This document shows positions 22,907 to 34,605 of a DNA stretch of 64,000 nucleotides, one piece after another. The position numbers were made by a program, and so were the translations under genes. Every line of letters starts with the position of its first letter. Positions within the stretch are counted from its first letter, which is position 1. The notes under the pieces were generated by a model. That model was not told the DNA's origin, made no database searches, and saw only the letters and a list, made by a program, of their open reading frames with translations. This DNA comes from Antedon bifida (lineage: Eukaryota; Echinodermata; Crinoidea; Comatulida; Antedonidae), in assembly GCA_963402885.1 (NCBI GenBank), contig OY727095.1:29517001-29581000 (forward strand), in the 5' to 3' direction.

Positions 22907-23417
22907 TTCAAGATGTATTGTCCCTTTGACTAATTCCAAAAAAATAAAAAATAACAGATTTTGAAAAAAGTGGGTCATTTTGAAGTATCATAATAGTTAT
23001 TAACTATCACCAAAAATTTGTCGAAAAAAAAATAATTTAACTGAAATACAGACATTTTTTTGTTAAAAAAATAACTCTGACTTCCAGTCAAAGTTTTCGA
23101 TCAAAACATACCCCATAATGAAACGCGCTTGTTTGGCTACTCTGTATGCATAATCATAAAACTTCCTCACATCTGTGTGAAAATACCTTCTCAACCGTGA
23201 CGAGTTAAACAATTCTAATTAGCATATGCATAATGCGTACTCGTGGTTTGAGATCTTTGTTTACTTTCGCTCGCGACGATTTTCCAGACGAAATGTAATC
23301 AAACTAATTTACCTGTTGTGAAGTGAATAACTTTAATATTACTTTGATATGGCCAATTTAAATTTAGAATATTTTGACCTTCATTTTTTTGTGTTTCAAG
23401 GGACAATACATCTTTAA
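22907..23417 (+). mobile_element. MITE family A copy upstream of torsin A
   Basis: Starts TTCAAGATGTATTGTCCC (its outer TTAA is mutated) and ends GGGACAATACATCTTTAA, about 511 bp. It is the same orientation as 37740-38292 and lacks a short segment near the right end (the part containing AATTACGTAAACTTGTTGC in that copy). Confidence 0.8.
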
Positions 23418-25096
23418 ACACTCCTGATTATATTCTTGCAATTTGATTGGTTAATATGCATCATGTGTCATTTAGAATTAGCCATACCGAATGAAAAAGT
23501 GATATTTAATGATGATAATGCATGTTCAGCTTTTTGTAAACAATTTGAGAATTTTTGCCACGTGCGTTCAAAATCAACTTGTTCTTCACATTATTATCTA
23601 CTCTGCATTCAAAGTGGTCTAGCTTCCTGGCCTAGCATTCATTCGTCAATGATTTACAATTAATAAATAAAATGAAAGTAGGTTTGTTTAAAACAAATAA
23701 TGAATGTTTTGTATTCGTTAATGGAGAGAATGTTTCATTCGCTCTATTTTCACTCTGCCTCGTTAAAAATAGACTCATGAAATATTCTCACCATTATTAC
23801 ATCCAACTTATAAACATTCATTATTTGTATATTATTATATTAACACTTCTAAATAATAATAATAATAATAAGGTGTAGTAGTATAGATAGGCCTATCTGT
23901 ATATGTATGAACTGTACTCCTAGCTGAGGTGTACATGTAGCCACTCCACTGTCTGTGTAATAATAATTTTAATTTACTACTACTAGCCTTGCTACTTGTA
24001 TGTATTGTAGGCTAGGACGAGCATTCCCGGTCTAGCAAGCCTACGTTCACGTAGGCCTAGCCTAGGCCTAGTAGGCATATAGAGTGTACTATATATAGGC
24101 TACTAGCTAGGCGCGTTACTACTATCAGTATCAATGTCATAGACCTAGTAATAGTATTCACTTGGCCTAATAGCCTAAGCATACAAACATACTTTGCTCT
24201 ACTAACGTCTCAAAATATAAATTATTCTAAGATTTTCTATCCTAACTGCAAGTAATCAATGATCCTGGCCTCCTGGTTCCCATACAACAACTACCTAGGT
24301 CCTCGCCCTCTCTCTCCCCAGCTTGGTTTGGGAATTCCCCTGCACTATGACGTAGTGTACTGTAATTTGTACACAACTGGCGTATTCATTCGATTGGGGA
24401 CTTTCCCGTTGAGTATAGTTTTCTGAAAGTGCTGTATTTGATTGCCATATAGTGTACATATTGTTATTTCATATTGAAATTGCTTAGAAAAAAATCCTTT
24501 ATAAAAATATTAATATAGGCCTAATTTAAAATACTTTACTGGTATGATTAAATTGGCTAAGTGATCAAAGAATTTATTGTATTATGTATGTGACAGTCTA
24601 GCTGGAAACTCGACACAAAAAATAGAAAACTTTAAAAAACAGCCTGTATAGAAATTGTAAAAAGTTCTTTTAATGACCCACAATCCACCATTTTCAACAT
24701 TACAATTGAATTCATTCACAAGAGATTATACAAATTAATAATAATATTTATCAAATATATGATTAAAATTATCTGTTTTTTGCAGTACTGTACGTTTGTA
24801 AATTATGAGATTTTTATGCATTGTAGTCCATTTTAAGTATTCTGTAAACAATTGATATACAAATCATTGTAATATTGAATTTATTGGTACTGCACTTTTG
24901 CATCAGTGGCACAAAGTGTGTCTAAACAATGGGATATACATTCATATTATAAACACAAAAAAACGTAAACCAACTTGGCACCTAAAATGCAATAGCAAAT
25001 AATAAAGAGCATGAGCAACATGCAAGGACCTACATATGTTTCTATTTAAATTGTAGGCTTACAGTAAAACAAACACTATTTATCTACATTGCTATA
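23418..25096. other. Intergenic; CTAGGCCTAG-rich patch near 24000-24130
   Basis: No gene found. The frames of 75 and 68 aa at 23436-23878 have no recognisable features and end in an AAT microsatellite. At 24000-24130 the octamer TAGGCCTA and relatives are strongly over-represented, as at 35280-35590 and 36355-36450. Confidence 0.45.
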
Positions 25097-25433
25097 TTAA
25101 AGATGTATTGTCCCCCTAAAAAAAATTCCTAAACATTTTTTTTTAATATACCATTTTGATTTCACATAATAATTATCCACTTTGACCAAAAATTGGATCC
25201 AAAAAAAATTATTTAACTGAAAAAACTGTAATTTAAAGAAAAAAATCGTCAAATTGGCTACCAGCCAATGGATTTTTTGTTGAATTTAACCATTTATTTT
25301 GTCATTTTACAAGTGAAAACATTTTTTTTTCTATGGAAGTGATTAACTTTATTAAAACTACAAAATAACCTATTCAAAGTCTGATTTAATTAATCTTCAT
25401 TTTTCATGTTTTTGGGGGACAATACATCTTTAA
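25097..25433. mobile_element. MITE family B, full copy next to the piggyBac
   Basis: Left end TTAAAGATGTATTGTCCCC and right end GGGGGACAATACATCTTTAA, 337 bp. It ends only about 30 bp before the left TTAA of the piggyBac element. No coding capacity. Confidence 0.8.
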
Positions 25434-25874
25434 GTAAATTGAAAAGAGGTTTAGGTGTTTTGTTAACACTTTCACCGCCAGGCATTCAATAAAGGAAGTA
25501 CCCCTCACCGCCAGCCTTTTTAGCTAAATTTACCAATTTTTCAAAGCTCATAGCAAAGGTGTTTGTAATCAGAAAGACATGTACTATACACTAAAATAAT
25601 GAGATAGAAATAAGCTTTCCAATGGTACCAAACACTTTATTGAAATAAAACTGTAATACCACATAACTGTACAAAGAACATGACTCACTTTTAGCACTTT
25701 AGGCTGAATCAGAGAACAAAGCTGAGATAATGAGGGTTTTGTTTCAATGCTAAATTAGACAATGGTTTCTAAGCTTTTTGTACACTTGCTTTTGTTGTAT
25801 TGGATTTACATTCTTAGTATGGAAGTCACTGTTTTTATTTACAAATATATACAATAGGTTTACAAATTACAATC

Positions 25875-28246
25875 TCAAAAATAATTTTTGACAGTATGAT
25901 ATCTTGTGAAACATAGACCTTTATGTAGTGGGACATTGCAAGAACTGCACACATATCTGGTCTCTTTCCTCATTCCTCTTTTGATACAGACTCGGCATTT
26001 TCTTGATGGGTATTGTTTTGCATGCCCTACAATATTTTGCAATGTGTGGTTTTTGACATTTCCATCTAATCTAGTAAATGGATCATGAGCAGGGGCTCGA
26101 GGTGTTGGCACAACATTCTCATTGTTGGCGTAAGCCATCTCTTCATCGTCTGTTGTAGAAATCAGTGACTTTACAACACTCATTATGTACTGAATGAAGG
26201 TTTTGCATTCTCGGTTTTGCACTTTACATTTATATATTACATATGAATTGTACATGGCAATTTGAAACATATAAAACACATATTTTTTTGTCCACTTCAT
26301 TGATTTACGTGTAAATGGATAATACTGTATGTATTGATCAAGTTTATCTACACCACTCATAAATTCATTATACAACGCTACACATGTTGGTTTCATTTTC
26401 ACTACTCTGCCACCAACTACCCCGCGTTGTCTAACAGTTGCTTCAGTCATTGTGTTTTGGCCTATAGTTGTAACCATTTTTACAACTCTCTTGTCACGCC
26501 ATGCTAGGCAAAGAACATCATCTTTGTGGCGTGCAATGACGCCACCAACAGGCAAATTGGCAGGCGAAGCATTGTGGATAGAAGGTGGTTCACCTCTGTT
26601 CTTACGCAGTGTGCCACATACATGCGTACCTATTTCAAGTAAACGTTTACTAAGTCTTACAGAATTGTAAAAATTGTCCATAAACAACTTGTGGCCCTTA
26701 TTTGCAAGGTTGCCTAACAGCCCTTCAACGGTAACTTCCAACCTATCACCAACACCACAGTATGTCTTCAAAGACCAGCAATAACTGTTGTTAGCATCTG
26801 TCAGGATGTACGATTTGATTCCATACTTCACTGGTTTCTGAGGGTTGTATACTTTGAAACCAAGTCGCCCACGCCATGAAAGCATTCCCTCGTCAAGTGA
26901 TATGTGAATTCCAGGGTTGTACAGCTCTCTGAATTTTGGCAAAAGGTGGTCAAGTACAGGTCTGACTTTGAATAGTCTATCATCACAATTTTCAGGACGC
27001 TGTGTGTTGTCGTTGAAATGCAAGTAGGCTAGTATCATCTCGAAACGATTGCGCGACATAATCTTGCTGAATACAGGAGTTGCCAAGAGTTCATCTGTCG
27101 ACCAATACTGTTCCAGCTCTGGCTTTCTCACAATTCCAGTAAGGAACATCAAACCAAAAAAACGTTTCAATTCTGTAGCGTGTACTTCCTTCCAGGCTTT
27201 TGATCGTGAATGTCTCCTTTGACCATTTCGCTGTTGTTGAATATCAATGGACTGATCAGCATACAAATTTGTTTCATGGACCAGTTTGTCGAGCAATTCC
27301 TCAGAGAAGTACAGTTCAAAAAATTTTATTGGATCGTCAGAATCAATTTGGACTACATCAGTTGGTCCCGGAATACTTGTAAATGGAATGTTTCTTGGTT
27401 CCCAATCGTTCTCCTCCCAATTGTCCAGATTTACATTATTATCAACGCCACCACGACCACCTCTTCTCGCTCCTCGGCCGCCACGACCACCTCTTCTCAC
27501 TTGAGCTCCTCTGCCGCCACCACCTCTTCTCGCTCCTCTTCCGCCTCTACGATTACGTACTGGAGATACAGATCTGTGGCTCGAAGCATCGCTGTCTAAA
27601 ACAGATGAATCACTGTCGGAATCATTCTGAATAAATGTAAATAAATATATATATAAATAAAAACATTTTGGTATATATACATATAGGATAGGCCTATATA
27701 CATATTGAAATTGTTAGAAAATAAATAGCAAAATTGTTATTGTATTTTATTGCAATAGCTGATGGCAAAGCTGGCTATAAATGATAGGTATGCCCACACT
27801 TAGTGGGTTATACTGTAATTGTGAACACTTTTAGCCTCAGTCAGTCTGGTCTACTAACTAAACAAAAACTTAAAATTTCTAATAATGTGTTAGATTTCAA
27901 GTAATTTATAATGATTGAACAGCTGCTCATACACACAAGTATGTAAATACTGAATTCAAGTCTCTAAGGTACGTAATATATTAGCCTAGGCCTATAAAGT
28001 ATTAGCCTGGACTGCACCGTCTGTCAGTGTCACTGACTGACACATACACGATTCTCAACCTATCTACAAACTAGCCTAGGCCTAGCTAAATAGTCTCCAA
28101 TTACTGTATTTTATTACATTTCATAAATCAAAATTAGGTAAAAATATACTTACATCATCTGGGGATAATAAATACTCATTTTCAGAATCAGAGTCGGCAA
28201 ATATTTCAGCAATTGCTTCGTCCGCAGTAAGCACATTACGAGCCAT
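25875..28246 (-). CDS. piggyBac transposase (DDE_Tnp_1_7), two exons, 614 aa
   Basis: Exon 1 is 28246-28154 (ATG, 31 codons, ends AT|GTAAGT). Exon 2 is 27626-25875 (acceptor CAG, stop TGA). The intron of about 527 bp is in phase 0. The N-terminus is acidic (SDSDSENEY; then NDSDSDSS), followed by an RGG-rich basic stretch (about residues 55-92). The catalytic core follows, with Asp at about 276 (SLDEGM), 348 (LFMDNFYNS) and 458 (GVDKLDQ). These correspond in order and spacing to the D268/D346/D447 triad of the moth enzyme. The C-terminus has a Cys/His cross-brace finger (CRVCIKRG ... CSSCNVPLHKGLC ... H) that binds transposon ends in this family. No stops or frameshifts. The product is a cut-and-paste transposase acting on the surrounding ends. 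Confidence 0.95.
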
Positions 28247-28405
28247 ATTGCAAATCCTGGCTTGATTTACGGATGACGCGCGATGGGGTCAATGGCACTA
28301 GGGGTTAATAAAGTATCAAAATACTTGCGGTACAGATCGATTTGGATGTTGAAATTTTTAGAGGCGGTCCATATATACCTGCTCTAACAAATTGTGCAAT
28401 AAAAA

Positions 28406-28474
28406 GCCAAAGACGGAAATTTCCGTCTTTGGCGGTCTGACGCTGGGCATCGGAAGACGGAGATTTCCGTCTTC
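28406..28474. promoter_or_regulatory. Palindromic subterminal sites of the piggyBac
   Basis: A perfect 28-bp palindrome at 28406-28433 (half-site GCCAAAGACGGAAA) and a second hairpin at 28453-28474 (arms GAAGACGGA and TCCGTCTTC) share the core GACGGA. They lie just inside the right inverted repeat, upstream of the transposase start. I infer transposase or host-factor binding sites, or a promoter-proximal element; nothing comparable is at the other end. Confidence 0.6.
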
Positions 28475-28977
28475 GGCGGTGAAAGTGTTAACTGTTGATT
28501 TATTTAGTACTGTACACTTTTAGTATATTTGTTTTCTTTTGTCTTTGGGTGTTAGGGATTGATAGTTGTTTAGTATGTTATGTTTTCATTTGATCTTTAT
28601 CTCTGTATTTAAATTTCTATTACATTTTATGTTATATATTTTATATTGTTATTTTAAAGGATGCCACCGATCGAAAGGTGTAAATCCAAATAAATAATAC
28701 AGAAAAAGTTGTTGGTATATGTTATTATAAGCTTTAATTTCGTAAGCGTTAATTAATTTCTAGATACTGTGCTATGTTCAATCTAAAATAATAAAATAAT
28801 GAAGTTAAAATATTCATTCTAAGTAAATTGCAATAGAAAATAAAAAAAGCTCTTTAACATGAAATGACCTACATGTGTCTATTTAAATTGTATTCCTACA
28901 GTAAAACAAACACTACAGAAAAGAAAGTGAGCTGACTGAGAAATTGTATTAATCCTTTTCATAACTATAATAAACTA

Positions 28978-30060
28978 TAGAAAGCCACTCCGAGAGTGCA
29001 TACCTCCGCCTACTGTAAAATCCTTCTAGATAAGATTTAGTCTCCGGAAAAATTGTGTGTGTCTTAATGCTGTGTGTGATTTAGACTTAATTTCACTACA
29101 AGCATGTGAAGGCTAAGACCAATACATTTTTAAATTCATCGTTTGTTATTTTCCCTAGATTATGGGAGCAACTTCCCAATGAAATTGCTACAATTTCAGA
29201 CTTTAAAGCCCAACTCACCAAACATTTGATCTCAAAATATTAAGTTGTAATTGTTTATATTGTTTATTCAATGCAGCTTATTTTTAATTGGTGTATCTCA
29301 TTATAAATTGTTTTTTTTTTACTTAATTTGTGCTACTTAGTTTTGTTATTTTTGTATTTTATAAGTAATGATGGAGTAAGAGCAGTTTTCTGTTTGGGCT
29401 CATGCCTATTACCAAGATGAATTGTAAAATGTACTTTTATGAACTTTTGCCGAATAAATATTATTATTATTACAGTATTATTATTATGTGAGTTTGGTGT
29501 GATGGTTATGTAACCAGCCTTTCAACTAACAATAGCTTCAGCTGACTAACAATAGAACAGCAACGCGAAAATCAAACGAGTGAATTTGAAAAGAAATAGG
29601 GTTTAATCGCATTAAAAAACGTGTACATTAAATCTAATTATGTTTTAAAATTACAAACCACAAATTATAATTCTTGCCTCTTGAACAAAAATGAAGTTTT
29701 TGGGACAAGTAGTTCTCGAGAAAATGCAATTTTAGTTTACTTGTTAATTTAAGACTGCTCACCAGCTTTTGATAATTCTGTCCTATCTCTTAACACTAGC
29801 AGGTCTGAAAAAAATTCTAAAAAGTGGTCCAGAATTGGGACCGTGGTCCAGATTTCACCAAAATTGGGCAGTGTCGTCCTTGCACCAGGCGACATGTATG
29901 GAAGTAATTTGGAGTTATTCGAATCAAAATTGTTAGCGCTAGAGTGACAAACAAACAAACACACACACACCTATACACAAACTGCACTGATCAACATACT
30001 TGGCCAATTTTTTGGCCAAGTAACAAACACACGCGATCGATTACATATACCTAAATAATA
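28978..30060. repeat. Composite of family-F repeat pieces and other dispersed repeat
   Basis: 28978-29060 matches the head of the family-F repeat (ACTCCGAGAGTGCATACCTC ... TCTCCGG). 29740-30040 is a second dispersed repeat ending in a CA microsatellite and TTGGCCAAGTAAC. A 5'-truncated LINE tail is embedded at 29150-29478. The minus-strand frame of 73 aa here is part of the repeat and not a gene. Confidence 0.5.
29150..29478 (+). pseudogene. 5'-truncated LINE 3' end
   Basis: Translation gives LWEQLPNEIATISDFKAQ, LTKHLISKY, stop, then about 220 bp of 3' UTR and GAATAAATATTATTATTATT. The C-terminus and the TTA-repeat tail match the longer LINE relic at 49010-50272, so both belong to one family. 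5' truncation is typical of LINE insertion. Confidence 0.7.
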
Positions 30061-30151
30061 ATAATTATCTTTCCAGAACAAATTTTTGTTTGGAAAGCTA
30101 TACTCTATTAAACTTTATTCTGCACTGTTATGATAAATCAAAATGTGTTTT

Positions 30152-33100
30152 TCACCACCGAACAAGGTTCAGTTTCTCATTAATATTCTTGCAACCCTTA
30201 GCAGCATAAATTGGAAAATTTTCTGGCCCAAAAGTCAAATAGTTCAACACCTCATTCTCTGTCTCTGTACATTGAGGCCAACCCTGTTCACGCATTTCTT
30301 GTTGTATACACTTGCGTACATGCTCCCTCTCCAGGGGTAAAAATGGTACGAAATGACTTATCAGATGATGATCTATCAGCTTGCTGTGCCACAGACCTGT
30401 GTCCTTTTTACGATAAGAGGCTTTTTCAATGACATCTTCATACTCATTTAAGGTCACAGATTCACGTTTGCGTCCATCTTTAACAGCTTTTATTGCTACA
30501 TTTGCAATTTCTTGACCTGAGGTTGAACTGGTTTTAAAAATTAAAAACAAAATTAGAAATTAAAAAATGGAAATCACTTTTTAAAAAATGCAATCAAATA
30601 AAAGTGTTTTGAGTGATTTGCAATGAAACCTTTTTTCCCCTATTAAACATATTCCTCCTCTATTCCACCATTGTGTCATTTAATTTAAAGGGACTTAGTC
30701 TAAACCTACTCACTGACCAAAATGCTGGTGTAATGTTGTAGGTGCTATTTTCTAAAGGTTATTTGCCAAATGACAGGGCTGGGATAAACCAGAGCATCTG
30801 TGTAACTTAGACTTGCCCCAAGTCTGTATTTATTGTCTTTTTTTTTTATTAATTTGTTTTTATTTCGACCGCGATTTTTGTCTGAAAATACAGACTTGTG
30901 AAACACGTATAGAAATCGATTTGCAGACCGCAAACATCCGATAAGAATGACGTAGGTTATCATACCGTATTTGGCTATATGGGGCGGGCGGTATGTAAAT
31001 ATGGATTTCGAATCAACCAATGATCATTTTGTTTCAAAATGAAAAAGATCGAGTACGTACGTACAGTGCTGAATGTACGATCGAGACTGAACAACTGTTG
31101 AAATATAAAATCGTGTTGCCAAGTTGTTTTGTTTATTAATTGTTTAGTCCTGGCCTAGGCCTCCTTCGTAGGGCTACTCAACTCGTACGTATGACCTGCC
31201 AAATAAAACGCCAATAAGGTACATACCACTACTGAGTACTGACCGCCACAAAACAGGGCTACACCACCACACAGAACAGGACAGGGTCTGGGTGGGAATT
31301 AAATCAAATTTTCTCCGCATAATAAATGATCCATTCAAAGTTTGATTTGGCGGAGAAGCTAGCCTAGTATCAAGACGAGTTTTCATGTTCTTGGGAAAAA
31401 TCTCATCAAATGTTTACCAGACTACTAGGCATATAAAATCATTTCTAGCCTTCAGAAACTGTCATCAATGTACCCGGCCAACCAAGTACACATTGTCTAA
31501 ACGTAACATAGCGCATGCGCATCGTCTTAGATGTTGAGTCTTTGAAAGTCTGAAATATGAATATTAAAACGACGTACGAGTGAGTAGCCAATGGCATGCG
31601 GCTGAAACTAGTCAACTGGATAATTTATGCACCAAGAATTCTTGGTGTCAAACCACGTGACTTATGCGTGTTTCCCCAGACGGAGTATCCAAACTCAAGT
31701 AATACACGTATGAAACGCCATATGTGCAAAAATATTTATATTTTTACAAAACTCCGTCTGGAGCCCAGACTACTGTGTAACTATACTCTTTTCTAAAGAT
31801 ACACTGAGTTCATTGAGTGCACTCAAGCCAGATGGGTATACTGGACCTCTAGTTCTCGATCATAAGAGTGGTCATTCACCAGAACTAGCATTGAGAGCAT
31901 TGAACTCAACTACAGCTATAATATTATACATAAACAAATTAAAATACCTTAGAAAAATGAATATAGCTCTTCTAGTATCGATACCATCAATTTTATGATA
32001 ATCTATAAATGGTTTGATAGTATCAAGTATTTCTGGTAAAAGACTCTGCATTTCATCAAAAATAAAAAGTTGATTTGGGCAGAAGAAAAGGTCAGTTAGA
32101 ATGCGTTGTTGTAACTGATTCTAAAAAATAGTAAAAATAAAAGTGAATTCAGAAACATTTATTTGGTATTTTAAATAGATACTAAATATTAACATTAATA
32201 CTTACAAGCAATTCAGAATGTTAATAGATTTAAATGGAAAGAACATCACCTTGTAAGTTTCAATGTGTCTTTTGTGTGGGAAATCAAATTCTGGTAAAAA
32301 CAAGTGTACAAATTTGCTATCCATTCCTTTAGTAAATAAACTTTCGCTTATTATTTGACTGACAAAGTTTTTACCACTTCCAGTGCGACCATGGAATGAC
32401 AGAACGAGGGCCTTCTTTACAAAAGCGCTTTCAACGTGAGCTTGGATTGCCTTCACTACTACATCACTTATTAGGTGTTGGCCATACACACGTCGCTGTA
32501 AATCTGTTTTCAATTCTGAACAAAAATATTTTGTTACAATCATATTACATCACATCACAATCTATTATAAACTAGGGAGATTAATGACTTAATATTCAAA
32601 TCATGTTTGTTTGATTGGCAGCAGTGCTTTAGCATAGGCCTGTGGATAATAGAAATTCTTTGATGTTGCTACTGATGCAAGTCCAAATCTAAATCATTGT
32701 CCAGTGACAATAAGTTTTACTTATTATTATTAATGATGTAAGTATATAGTATGGCATATTATTGATGGGGAGATACTGGTTTAAATTGGCTAGTGTTACG
32801 CATGAGACAAAAAGTAAGATTGTAGTACTACAAGAAATAATAAGCTCTAAAGATATTTATTATTTTAAATAACTTTTTAAATTACAATTTCCCAATGTTG
32901 AAATTTTGTATTTTTTTTTTAGTTTGAGCTTTGGAATTTTTACTATACTGTACTATAGACAATTAAAATGCACATAGATCCTTACTTGCAAAATTTGGTT
33001 TTATGAATTCATTTGTACAAACTTCAAGTTTCCCACCAAAGCTCCATGTTAATGGCTTGAACCATTTCCAATCCTCTGCAAACTTCTCTCCATTGATAGT

Positions 33101-33157
33101 TATAGTGGTGGACAATATAATAATCATCGCCACTGGCCATTTTTTCTGCAATTTCAT
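30152..33157 (-). CDS. Torsin-family AAA+ ATPase, paralogue B (four exons, 328 aa)
   Basis: Exons in transcript order: 33157-32986, 32515-32250, 32120-31948, 30527-30152 (stop TGA). The total is 987 nt and all junctions are GT-AG. Exons 2 (266 nt) and 4 (376 nt) are exactly as long as in paralogue A; exon 1 is 3 nt and exon 3 is 6 nt shorter. It has a signal peptide, Walker A GRTGSGKN (100-107), Walker B IFDEM (about 166-170), a Cys at about 277 and GCK near 316. Compared with A, the torsin-conserved WIRGN before Walker B is replaced (QQRILTD). B is therefore the more diverged copy, perhaps specialised. The same strand, exon plan and sequence show tandem duplication. It is predicted to act in the ER/nuclear-envelope lumen. 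Confidence 0.92.
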
Positions 33158-33534
33158 TCTCTGAAATGTAATGTTGAAAACATTGCTACATGGCTACTTC
33201 AGTAATCAGGTATGAAACAGAAATAGTAATTTAACTTGTTAATTTTGGCTGTTAAAAGTGAAAATACTGTTATGCTCAAAATTGGACAGATCATGTTTGT
33301 TATGCCTGAGGTTTGAACGTTTTTAAAGATGAACCTCTGTGGTCATATTCACCATTCACACCAGAAGAAACACCCTTAAAATTAAGAAAATCTCCAATCT
33401 AAGTAAATATAATTTAAGTGAAATACTTAATATAATAGAAATATCTGTGTAATTGGTGAATATGGCCACTGGTTCCAAGAAATTAAACTCACTTTCATCA
33501 ACCACCTGTCCAGTGGTAAGATATTCATTCACAG

Positions 33535-34115
33535 GTACGTATGGGCTTGCCCACTTAATATTACGAAGAGCCCATATACAAAAAATATGGGCTAATATGG
33601 GTTTGCTTAAATCAAAATTACATGGGGCCCACATGCAAAATATGGGCAGACACATATAGGATTGAGCACATCAAACCTTCTTGTAGCCCATATTCTTGAT
33701 AATGCAGGTGTGTTTTAATAAATGTATAAACTACTAACTTTATTTACCTCCGCCAAGGAGGTATGTTGTGAAATTAATAAATAAAAAAAAAAAAAAAAAA
33801 AAAAAATTCAGTTAAGTATAATGTATCCATCCAGTATCCATCCAGATCCAGATGTAATCAATTGCGTATATCAGTTTGTTTGTTTCTATTTTTATTCACT
33901 GCGTTGACATTAGATATACAGGTATGGGTCACATCCCACGTGGGAGCCATACGGATGGTGGTTGCAAAGCCCATATTGGTCCCACAAGGGCAGCCCATGT
34001 TGGACCCATTTACAGCCCATGTGGTGTCCATATGGATCCCATATTGGGCTAGGAGTGTGATCCACATGATTCGGGAGTGCAAAGCCTGGCCATGTGGGAC
34101 CAATGATATTTTATA
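33535..34115. repeat. Degenerate CCCATATGGG / CATGTGGGACC repeat tract, left part
   Basis: Variants of GGGCCCACATG, GAGCCCATAT, ATATGGGCT and CATGTGGGACC recur on both strands from 33535 to 34115 and again at 34430-34600. The two blocks flank the inverted-repeat element at 34116-34428, which appears to have inserted into a once continuous tract. A 27-nt poly-A run (33780-33806) follows a fragment of the family-F repeat at 33740-33770. Overlapping open frames on both strands (up to 129 aa) are a by-product of this repeat. Confidence 0.55.
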
Positions 34116-34428
34116 TAGCCGAAGGCAATGTTATCGCAGTTCAAAAAGTGAGGGAACCAACAAGATGGCGGCTGCAATCGACCAATCAGATATGCTCTAC
34201 GCAATACGCACTACTACGCCTGTGTTGAGCCTATCTGCTATATATATATAACGTATAAACATGAACGCATTCTATATGGTCTTAATGTATTATATTAGAT
34301 TATTATTTTTGATATTAAATAATGTTTTTGAACACATTTACGGCCGCCATCTTGTTGGTTCCCCCTCCTGTTGCTTGGAATCACTTTTCAGTCTCTCTGG
34401 AGTACGCCCTCTAGCCTTTGGCTTATTG
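34116..34428. mobile_element. MITE-like element with AAGATGGCGGC inverted repeats
   Basis: Near-terminal inverted segments GGAACCAACAAGATGGCGGC (34153-34172) and its reverse complement (34344-34363) lie inside weaker outer repeats (ATAGCCGAAGGC / GCCTTTGGCTTAT). AAGATGGCGGC is the YY1-type promoter motif. There is no coding frame. It is upstream of torsin B, about 1 kb from its start codon. Confidence 0.6.
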
Positions 34429-34429
34429 T

Positions 34430-34605
34430 AGCTGTGTGGGGCCAATCTTTATTCCAATGGGACCCACATACATGGGCAACTTATGGGCTTTTGCCACCTG
34501 GGCAGGACAGTTGGAAAGTATAACGTGGTTGGCCAGCTGGCATGTCATGAAAGAAATAGCTATCATCAGGAATACCAGGAAGATATAGCCCATCCCAGCT
34601 GTCAT
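34430..34605. repeat. CCCATATGGG-type repeat tract, right part
   Basis: Continuation of the tract described for 33535-34115 (CAATGGGACCCACATACATG, ACTTATGGGCTTTTGCC). Two short minus-strand frames here are not supported as genes. Confidence 0.45.

Larger units (their letters stand above)
25463..28491 (-). mobile_element. Complete piggyBac-type transposon with TTAA target duplications
   Basis: TTAA (25463-25466) is followed by the 13-bp end CACTTTCACCGCC (25467-25479). The exact reverse complement GGCGGTGAAAGTG (28475-28487) is followed by TTAA (28488-28491). TTAA targets are the signature of piggyBac insertion. The element is 3,021 bp and contains one intact two-exon transposase on the minus strand. 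Subterminal ACCGCC motifs recur at both ends (e.g. CACCGCCAG at 25506-25514). The transposase-proximal end also has a perfect 28-bp palindrome. It lies between the two torsin genes and interrupts neither. Intact ends plus an intact frame make a recent arrival and possible activity plausible; neither is proven. Confidence 0.93.

Noticed and set aside
27200-27634. Plus-strand frames of 60-129 aa
   Set aside because: Antisense shadows of the piggyBac transposase, whose minus-strand frame carries all family motifs.
25463-28491. Domesticated (host) piggyBac gene
   Set aside because: Perfect TIRs and TTAA flanks argue for a transposon; domesticated copies usually lose their ends.
29749-29970. Minus-strand 73-aa frame
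   Set aside because: Belongs to a dispersed repeat ending in a CA microsatellite; similar sentences recur in such repeats without coding function.
33862-34251. 129-aa plus-strand frame
   Set aside because: It runs through the CCCATATGGG-type repeat and into a MITE; frames are open on both strands there because of the repeat.
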